From positions 1-6,779 of the forward strand of contig JACQTR010000176.1 of assembly GCA_016210705.1 (NCBI GenBank): 6,779 bases of DNA. Direction: 5' to 3'. The stretch comes from Chloroflexota bacterium (GTDB taxonomy: Bacteria; Chloroflexota; Dehalococcoidia; JACQTR01). Of the stretch, positions 1 to 4,271 are shown in pieces. The first letter of the stretch is position 1; every line of letters starts with the position of its first letter. The notes beneath the pieces were generated by a model. It searched no databases and was not told the origin of the DNA. It was given only the letters and a program-made list of their open reading frames with translations. The position numbers and the translations under genes were made by a program.

Positions 1-401
1 CCCCAGTAGCTGACGTCGGCTATGCCGGTGGATTTGAGATAGGCCTCGGCCTTTCTGGCCACATAACGGGGATCGCGGCTATAGGGCTGGCGGGTGATGG
101 GGTCATAGATGTCACAGATCAGGCTTAGAGTGGGCACGGCACAAACGGGATCCAGGATAGCGGTTAGGGGATCAGGTATCAAAATCATGTCGCTTTCCTG
201 TATTTTCTGGAAGCCCCGGATGCTGGAGCCATCAAAACCTATGCCCTCTGTCCATATGCTTTTGGTCAGGTCGTCCAACTCCGTTAATTCCGTGGCTGGA
301 ATGGAGAAATGCTGCCATAATCCCGGCAGATCGTTGAATTTGAGGTCCACCACCTGGATGTCCTTCTCCTTGATAAACCTCATTATCTCTTCTGGGTTCA
401 C
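1..401 (-). CDS. glnA: Type I glutamine synthetase, N-terminal part (cut by window edge)
   Basis: Glutamine synthetase makes glutamine from glutamate, ammonium and ATP in the cytoplasm as a dodecamer. Only the first 133 codons are present; the rest lies left of base 1. The visible part is the N-terminal beta-grasp domain: a VVDLKFNDLPGLWQHFSIP stretch (residues 17-35) matches the family's opening strands, GFDGSSIRGF (55-64) is a classic GSI signature, and ESDMILIPDP (69-78) follows. The catalytic barrel is outside the window, so subtype (I-alpha or I-beta) and any adenylylation site cannot be judged. The start is GTG (399-401), chosen because AGGAGG (407-412) sits 5 nt upstream; the next in-frame ATG (codon 7) would be 23 nt away. 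It lies 19 nt after the amidotransferase stop, with no room for its own promoter, so it is probably read from the GlnR-type promoter upstream of that gene. Identification is confident. Confidence 0.95.
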   Translation of the reverse strand, partial: MNPEEIMRFIKEKDIQVVDLKFNDLPGLWQHFSIPATELTELDDLTKSIWTEGIGFDGSSIRGFQKIQESDMILIPDPLTAILDPVCAVPTLSLICDIYDPITRQPYSRDPRYVARKAEAYLKSTGIADVSYW

Positions 402-420
402 CTTTACCTCCTTTGGTTAT

Positions 421-1131
421 CTATTGGTTATTGTGGACCACTTCTAGAAAATTAGAGAAAATTTTTCTCGCCACCTGCCCCAAGGGGCGGGCCTGAGCAT
501 TAGCCTCTGTCATCAGAGCAGGTATCTCTTCCAGCTTCTGTAACTCTTTCAGCTCATTTTGATATTCTGTCGTCCAATGGACCACCATAGCTGGGGTAAC
601 CTCGACATGAAATTGAAGGGCATAGGCATGATGGTCGTAACTAAAGGCTTGGTTAGAACAAAGGGAAGAGCTGGCCAATTTAGTTGCCCCATTTGGGATG
701 TCAAAGGTATCCCCATGCCATTGAAAAACGGCAAATTGAGGCGGGCATTCTCTAAAAAGCTCGCTCCTCGTCCCTTCTTCAGTAAGGCTAATGGGGTAGA
801 AGCCTATCTCCTTCGTTGGATTGGGGCTTACTTTGGCCCCCAAAGCTTTGGCGATTAACTGGGCACCCAAGCAAATGCCTAAAACAGGCGTATTGCTTTG
901 GATGGCCTCTTTAATAGCTTGGTGCTCGTCTACGAGGTAGGGGTACTTATCCTCCTCGTACACATTCATTGGCCCCCCTAAAATCACCAGGGCTTGATAA
1001 AAGCTGAGATTGGGGATGGCTTGGTTACTGTATAGCGAAACGATGTCGTAACCTATCCCTTTGTCGTCAAGGAAATGGCCCAGTAAGCCAATGTGCTCGC
1101 ATTTTATATGCTGCAGTACCAAAAATTTCAT
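421..1131 (-). CDS. Class I glutamine amidotransferase (GMP synthase-like GATase domain protein)
   Basis: A 236-residue stand-alone class I glutamine amidotransferase. Such domains hydrolyse glutamine, or a gamma-glutamyl compound, with a Cys-His-Glu triad. All three are visible: Cys87 in the nucleophile elbow GICLGAQ (85-91), and His175 and Glu177 in LQFHVEVTP (172-180). The oxyanion-strand motif LVILGGPMNVYE (48-59) and QWHGDTF (137-143) are also family-typical. There is no ATP-pyrophosphatase domain, so it is not GMP synthase itself, and the tail after about residue 185 is a helical extension. It precedes glnA by 19 nt and is probably co-transcribed with it. The ATG lacks a good Shine-Dalgarno; a -10-like CATAAT (1144-1149) would put the RNA start only about 6 nt upstream, so translation may be nearly leaderless. 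The substrate is unknown. Family assignment is firm; the role next to glnA is inference. Confidence 0.88.
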   Translation of the reverse strand: MKFLVLQHIKCEHIGLLGHFLDDKGIGYDIVSLYSNQAIPNLSFYQALVILGGPMNVYEEDKYPYLVDEHQAIKEAIQSNTPVLGICLGAQLIAKALGAKVSPNPTKEIGFYPISLTEEGTRSELFRECPPQFAVFQWHGDTFDIPNGATKLASSSLCSNQAFSYDHHAYALQFHVEVTPAMVVHWTTEYQNELKELQKLEEIPALMTEANAQARPLGQVARKIFSNFLEVVHNNQ

Positions 1132-1142
1132 CAGGGTGCTCT

Positions 1143-1175
1143 CATTATGAACCAGCTATGTTTCTAATATGTTAC
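1143..1175 (-). promoter_or_regulatory. GlnR-type box and -10 element upstream of the amidotransferase-glnA unit
   Basis: On the minus strand GTAAC-ATATTA-GAAAC (1175 to 1160) is a perfect match to the actinobacterial GlnR a/b half-site pair as I recall it (gTnAC-N6-GaAAC). Exactly 10 nt downstream is CATAATG (1149-1143), a plausible -10 hexamer. No recognisable -35 hexamer exists at 17 nt; the box covers that position, as expected for an activator-dependent promoter. A second upstream a/b pair at 22 nt is not recognisable. The same arrangement with identical spacing occurs before amt. Binding is inferred, not shown. Confidence 0.6.
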
Positions 1176-1261
1176 AAAACAAAGTATAAATTACCCTGCC
1201 GCGAGAATTTTACCTCACAACGAGAGGTTGATTTGTTCTGATATTAATTCGCTTTACGGGA

Positions 1262-1348
1262 TTAGCGTTTTTCTTTAATTGGTAAAACAGCCCAGGCCAA
1301 ATACATCCCTAGAAAAGCAACGGTGGCTAAGATGGTTTCTGCTAGCAT
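1262..1348 (-). CDS. Unrecognised 28-residue single-span membrane microprotein
   Basis: A short reading frame of 28 codons plus TAA. It has one of the strongest ribosome binding sites in the window: AGGAGGT (complement of 1355-1361), 6 nt before the ATG. Residues about 5-23 (TILATVAFLGMYLAWAVLP) form one uninterrupted hydrophobic helix long enough to cross the membrane, and the end IKEKR is basic, predicting a cytoplasmic C-terminus by the positive-inside rule. I do not recognise a family. It lies 46 nt after the P-II gene with no terminator between, so it is probably the third gene of an amt-P-II-microprotein operon. In actinobacterial GlnR regulons that slot holds glnD. A role as an accessory peptide of the ammonium channel or P-II protein is only a guess from position. 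Confidence 0.62.
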   Translation of the reverse strand: MLAETILATVAFLGMYLAWAVLPIKEKR

Positions 1349-1394
1349 TTCACTACCTCCTTTTGTAATGTCCTAGGATTTACACCCAATAAAT

Positions 1395-1736
1395 CTAAAG
1401 GGCTTCCTCTCCCCTCTCGCCAGTGCGTACCCGAATAACCTCAGTTATAGGTGCGACAAAGATCTTGCCGTCGCCGATTTCCCCGGTGCGGCTATTGGCA
1501 ACAATGATTTCAATGACCTTCTCTGTATCAGCCTCACGCACCACTAGTTCTAACTTCACCTTCGGGAGCATATCGATTGAGTGTTTTTCTCCGGTTCGAC
1601 CAACGTAGGTAATGCCTCTCTGAATTCCTCTGCCAGTGACATTTACAACATTCAAGCCAAAAAAACCGGCTTCAGCTAGGGCGTTCTTAAGTGTCTCCAA
1701 CTTCTCGGGGCGGATAATGGCTTCTATCTTGTTCAT
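1395..1736 (-). CDS. glnB: P-II family nitrogen regulatory protein (GlnB/GlnK type)
   Basis: A 113-residue trimeric P-II signal protein, which binds ATP/ADP and 2-oxoglutarate and, in the GlnK type, plugs the Amt channel through its T-loop. Features seen: N-terminal strand KIEAIIRPEKLE (3-14); T-loop region GRGIQRGI to DMLPKVKLE (35-63) with Gln39 and Lys59, the conserved 2-oxoglutarate/ATP residues; and the C-terminal signature TGEIGDGKIFV (84-94) with VIRVRTGE (100-107). The usual modified Tyr51 is missing: one residue is inserted and Lys51 stands opposite it, so classical uridylylation or adenylylation there is not possible. The ATG is preceded by AAGGAG (4 nt gap), starting right after the amt stop; the intergenic gap is 10 nt, so translation is probably coupled to amt. 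That linkage argues for a GlnK-like role despite the generic symbol. Confidence 0.94.
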   Translation of the reverse strand: MNKIEAIIRPEKLETLKNALAEAGFFGLNVVNVTGRGIQRGITYVGRTGEKHSIDMLPKVKLELVVREADTEKVIEIIVANSRTGEIGDGKIFVAPITEVIRVRTGERGEEAL

Positions 1737-1746
1737 GACTCTCCTT

Positions 1747-3024
1747 CTAGAACTGGTAGGCCGTTTCGCCGTGCTGGGATACGTCTAGACCTATCGCCTC
1801 TTCCTCTTCCTTTACCCTTAAACCGACAAGGCGATCGAGAAGTTTGAGGATAATAAAGGTAAGGGTGAAAGAATAGGCCCAGGTAGCAGCCACTGCCACC
1901 AATTGATTGAAAAGCAAGCCCGGATTGCCTCGGAAAAGGCCATCGGCTCCAGCGGCGTTGATGGCCACTGAGGCGAAGAGACCGGTGGCGATGGCTCCCC
2001 AGGTTCCCCCTACACCATGAACTCCCCAAACATCTAAAGAATCATCCACCTTTGTCCTGGCCCGTAGTCGGCAGGCCAAATAACAGAAGACTCCGGCACC
2101 GAGGCCGATTAGAACCGCAGCCATAGGTCCTACATAGCCCGAGGCTGGGGTAATAGCCACTAACCCAGCCACTGCGCCGGAAGCGGCCCCTACTATGCTG
2201 GGCTTGCCCCCTAGCCACCAGCTCATGGTCATCCAGGTCAGAGCAGCCATGGCGGCAGCGGTATTGGTCACTACGAAGGCGCTAGCGGCTAAAGCACCGG
2301 AGGCCACAGCGCTTCCAGCGTTGAACCCGAACCACCCGAACCAAAGGAAACCGGCCCCCAGTACTATCATAGGGACATCGTGAGGCTCGATGGCTCCCTC
2401 TTTTAATCCTAGCCTCCGTTTCATTACTAGGGCAGCGGCTAGGGCCGCCAGAGCCGAATTTATGTGGACGACCGTCCCGCCAGCGAAATCCAGAGCTCCT
2501 AATTCTCGTAACCAACCATCTGGTGCCCACACCCAATGTGCAACGGGGTCATAGACCAAGGTCGCCCAGAGGATAACAAAGAGGAGAAAAGATTTGAATT
2601 TCATCCTTTCGGCAAAGGCACCAGTGATTAGGGCAGGGGTGATAATGGCGAACATTCCTTGAAAGATCATGAAGGCTTGGTGAGGTATGGTAGAGGAATA
2701 ATCAGGATTGGGCTCTAAACCTACATGACGCAACCCAAACCAGTCCAACCCCCCTATAAAACCGCCCTTGTCGGGCCCGAAGGCCAGGCTGTAGCCCCAT
2801 AAAACCCACTGCACGCTGATGAGGGCAATAATGATGAAACTTTGCATAATGGTGGCCGCTGCGTTCTTTTTCCTAACCATTCCTCCATAGAAAAAGGCCA
2901 GGGCAGGGGTCATGATCATAACCAGGGCTGCCGAGGCTAAAACCCAGGCAGTGTCTCCAGCGTTAACCTCTTCGGCAAGCGTGCCTAAAGGTAACTGAGA
3001 TAAAGGGGCCAAACCATACGCCAT
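1747..3024 (-). CDS. amt: Ammonium transporter (Amt/MEP/Rh family)
   Basis: A polytopic ammonium channel of about 425 residues with the eleven hydrophobic segments expected of the family. Numbering from the chosen start, the twin pore histidines are His187 in FAGGTVVHINSA and His336 in VWGVHGVGGTWG. Other family motifs are DTAWVL (24-29), FFYGGMVRKKN (44-54), GAFAERMKF (135-143) and WFGWFGFNAGSA (228-239). The cytoplasmic tail GLRVKEEEEAIGLDVSQHGE (401-420) is the regulatory tail contacted by P-II proteins. The frame is open 17 codons further upstream to an ATG at 3075, but GGAGGT lies 7 nt before the ATG at 3022-3024, so that is the start used here. The downstream gene is P-II, and the upstream promoter carries GlnR-type boxes. 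Assignment is secure. Confidence 0.96.
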   Translation of the reverse strand: MAYGLAPLSQLPLGTLAEEVNAGDTAWVLASAALVMIMTPALAFFYGGMVRKKNAAATIMQSFIIIALISVQWVLWGYSLAFGPDKGGFIGGLDWFGLRHVGLEPNPDYSSTIPHQAFMIFQGMFAIITPALITGAFAERMKFKSFLLFVILWATLVYDPVAHWVWAPDGWLRELGALDFAGGTVVHINSALAALAAALVMKRRLGLKEGAIEPHDVPMIVLGAGFLWFGWFGFNAGSAVASGALAASAFVVTNTAAAMAALTWMTMSWWLGGKPSIVGAASGAVAGLVAITPASGYVGPMAAVLIGLGAGVFCYLACRLRARTKVDDSLDVWGVHGVGGTWGAIATGLFASVAINAAGADGLFRGNPGLLFNQLVAVAATWAYSFTLTFIILKLLDRLVGLRVKEEEEAIGLDVSQHGETAYQF

Positions 3025-3060
3025 ACTTCTTACCTCCCTCTTAATCCCTTTCTTGGGATT

Positions 3061-3127
3061 AAAATATGACCCCATTATGCAAGGACAATGTTTCCGATGT
3101 ATTACGTGGCTTTTAACATTGCGTTAA
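3061..3127 (-). promoter_or_regulatory. amt promoter with GlnR-type a1-b1-a2-b2 boxes
   Basis: On the minus strand four 5-mers fall at exact 5-6-5-6-5-6-5 spacing: TTAAC (3127-3123), TTAAA (3116-3112), GTAAT (3105-3101) and GAAAC (3094-3090). Against the recalled GlnR consensus gTnAC-N6-GaAAC repeated twice, the distal pair is degenerate and the proximal pair is good. Ten nt beyond GAAAC is CATAATG (3079-3073), as at the amidotransferase promoter. An alternative core is TTGTCC (3088-3083), 16 nt, TATTTT (3066-3061). Either gives a short leader that includes the amt ribosome binding site. Confidence 0.6.
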
Positions 3128-3129
3128 AA
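3111..3129. repeat. 7-bp inverted repeat TTTTAAC-N5-GTTAAAA
   Basis: A perfect inverted repeat with 7-bp arms around a 5-nt centre, read the same on both strands. It covers the distal half-sites of the amt operator and abuts the terminator stem on its right. It could be an operator dyad in its own right or a coincidence of the AT-rich T-run with the distal GlnR boxes. Confidence 0.5.
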
Positions 3130-3165
3130 ATAAGAGAGGTGAACTTTTGTCTTCACCTCTCTTAT
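3122..3165 (-). terminator. Intrinsic terminator of the response-regulator gene
   Basis: A perfect 14-bp inverted repeat (arms 3130-3143 and 3152-3165, 8-nt loop) lies 28 nt past the response-regulator stop. On the minus strand the stem is followed by TTTTT (3130-3126), giving a standard Rho-independent terminator. It separates the regulator from amt, so amt needs its own promoter. There is no comparable T-run on the plus-strand side. Confidence 0.9.
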
Positions 3166-3193
3166 ATAGATTTGGTAGGACTACCTGCGTTAG

Positions 3194-3880
3194 CTATTTT
3201 TCTTTGAACCGATAGCCCACATTCCTCACTGTTTCGATAAAAGAGTGATCTTTATCCTCGATTTTGCTCCGCAAACGACGAACGTGGACATCCACCGTCC
3301 TGGCGCCGCCATAATAATCATAGCCCCAAACCCTATTAAGGAGAGCATCTCGAGTAAACACTCGTTCCCGGTTGGTAGCTAAAAACTTGAGCAACTGATA
3401 TTCTTTGTAGGTCAGGTCAACGGGGTTGCCTCCGACTGTTACTTCATATCGGGCGGGGTCTATGACCAAATCACCACATTGAATGGTCTCGGCCTCTTCG
3501 TTGGTGCTTCGCTCTAAAATTTTGTTTATTCGCCCAATCACTTCCCCTATCCGATAGGGCCGGATCACGAAGTCTTTTACTCCACTGGGGAAATCGTAGT
3601 TCTCTATCTCCATTTCGTACACCGAAGCCAAGATAGGGGCCTGGGTCAACTCCTCAATTTTCTCCAGGAGTTGATGTGTCTCTACGTCGCCTGTGTCTAA
3701 TTCCCAGATGATTACGTCGGGCTCATCAGAAAGCTCTAACTCCCCGCGGCCCAGGTAAATAAAATAGGATGCATAACCTTCTTTGCCCAATGCTGTGCTC
3801 AATCTATGAGCCTCGGTTGTATCATGGGCTATTATCAATACCTTAGCCTTTGTTTCCAAATCTCTACTCCTGGGCTCCAT
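3194..3880 (-). CDS. glnR: GlnR-like OmpR-family response regulator with degenerate receiver
   Basis: A 228-residue (or 221) DNA-binding regulator: receiver-like domain about 13-123, winged-helix trans_reg_C domain about 135-226. The DNA-binding part LTYKEYQLLKFLATNRERVF (156-175), then W185-R204 (WGYDYYGGARTVDVHVRRLR) and ETVRNVGYRF (216-225), resembles Streptomyces GlnR closely as I remember it. The receiver has lost phosphorylation residues: Glu60 replaces the phospho-acceptor Asp, Arg107 replaces the conserved Lys, and only one acidic residue (Asp20) remains of the usual pair. It is probably phosphorylation-independent, as GlnR is. No histidine kinase is adjacent. The start is ambiguous: the ATG at 3880 has no Shine-Dalgarno and lies within 2 nt of the predicted RNA start, whereas AGGAG (3867-3871) is 7 nt before an in-frame TTG (3857-3859). 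The longer form is listed. Its neighbours amt, P-II and glnA are classic GlnR targets. Confidence 0.85.
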   Translation of the reverse strand: MEPRSRDLETKAKVLIIAHDTTEAHRLSTALGKEGYASYFIYLGRGELELSDEPDVIIWELDTGDVETHQLLEKIEELTQAPILASVYEMEIENYDFPSGVKDFVIRPYRIGEVIGRINKILERSTNEEAETIQCGDLVIDPARYEVTVGGNPVDLTYKEYQLLKFLATNRERVFTRDALLNRVWGYDYYGGARTVDVHVRRLRSKIEDKDHSFIETVRNVGYRFKEK

Positions 3881-3888
3881 GATATTTT

Positions 3889-3917
3889 ATTCTATGACAA
3901 TTGATATAGGCTGCCAA
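3889..3917 (-). promoter_or_regulatory. Sigma70-type promoter of the response-regulator gene
   Basis: TTGGCA (3917-3912), 17 nt, TAGAAT (3894-3889) on the minus strand: each hexamer matches consensus at 5 of 6 positions with optimal spacing. The predicted RNA start is around 3882, just before the ATG at 3880. No GlnR-type box was found upstream, so expression may be constitutive. Confidence 0.7.
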
Positions 3918-4060
3918 TAGCCCAGGAACTCAGATAGATAGCTGATAGTCGCCTGTGGGGCGGAAGAATTCATGATTGTATGCCACCATATGCTCACCAA
4001 TTTTCTAAACTCAAGCTGTCCTTTGGAGTACTTGGTAAGTAAGTAAAGTAGGTTAGGGTA

Positions 4061-4088
4061 TTGACAATAGACGTAGGGATGATATATG
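4061..4088 (+). promoter_or_regulatory. Candidate promoter of the dehydrogenase-CoA-transferase operon
   Basis: A perfect -35 hexamer TTGACA (4061-4066) is followed after 16 nt by TATATG (4083-4088), 4 of 6 to consensus; TATGCT at 18 nt is an alternative -10. It would leave a leader of about 175 nt before the first ATG. A weaker second candidate, TTTACA (4197-4202), 17 nt, CATAAA (4220-4225), lies nearer the gene. Confidence 0.45.
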
Positions 4089-4141
4089 CTTCATACCGTT
4101 TACGCATTATATTAAGTACTCTACTAAGACAAATTTTTGGT

Positions 4142-4169
4142 AGCCGTTAAAGATTTGTTAGAGCCGTTA
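4142..4169 (+). repeat. 8-bp direct repeat AGCCGTTA, 20-bp period
   Basis: AGCCGTTA occurs at 4142-4149 and 4162-4169, about two helical turns apart, in the leader of the dehydrogenase operon. A third GTTA lies between them (4157-4160). It could be a tandem regulator site; the binding protein is unknown and the length is short enough for chance. Confidence 0.35.
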
Positions 4170-4217
4170 CAAGGGTGTAGCGCTAAATTAGGCATATTTA
4201 CAGGAACTCGACATAAT

Positions 4218-4232
4218 TACATAAAGTATGTA
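4218..4232. repeat. Inverted repeat TACATA-AAG-TATGTA, operator-like
   Basis: A perfect dyad with 6-bp arms and a 3-nt centre, 39 nt before the first dehydrogenase ATG. It overlaps the -10-like CATAAA (4220-4225) of the weaker candidate promoter, a position suited to a repressor. No regulator gene of the plus-strand operon is visible here. Confidence 0.35.
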
Positions 4233-4271
4233 TGGTTTCAGTAACAGGAAAGGATTGAAGAAGGAGAGACA

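Larger units (their letters stand above)
3881..4271. other. Divergent intergenic region, gene-free
   Basis: These 391 nt separate the leftward regulator from the rightward dehydrogenase operon. No convincing coding frame with a ribosome binding site was found. It contains the regulator promoter (3889-3917), a candidate rightward promoter (4061-4088), an 8-bp direct repeat AGCCGTTA (4142-4149 and 4162-4169) and an inverted repeat (4218-4232). The stretch 3920-4060 shows nothing recognisable beyond short GATA and AAGT-type runs. Confidence 0.7.

Noticed and set aside
109..447. Rightward frame opposite glnA and the end of the amidotransferase
   Set aside because: Antisense to a clearly recognised glnA; no family resemblance and no supported ribosome binding site.
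1212..1228. Small hairpin ACCTC-N7-GAGGT as terminator of the amt-P-II-microprotein operon
   Set aside because: Only 5 bp of stem and no T-run after it on the minus strand; termination there cannot be claimed, so read-through into the amidotransferase remains possible.
2195..2536. Short frames on both strands inside amt
   Set aside because: Alternative frames of the transporter, low complexity and without ribosome binding sites.
3025..3075. Longer N-terminus for amt beginning at ATG 3075
   Set aside because: The ribosome binding site GGAGGT lies inside this extension, 7 nt before ATG 3024; the extra 17 residues are charged and unlike an Amt N-terminus, and the extension runs through the predicted RNA start.
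3099..3105. GTAATAC as an NtcA-type site upstream of amt
   Set aside because: NtcA needs GTA-N8-TAC; here the halves are 1 nt apart. The GlnR-type spacing explains the same bases better.
4146..4170. GlnR-type box upstream of the dehydrogenase operon (GTTAA-N6-GTTAG and GTTAC-N6-GTAGC)
   Set aside because: The b half-sites match poorly and no shared spacing to a -10 is seen, unlike at amt and the amidotransferase gene.
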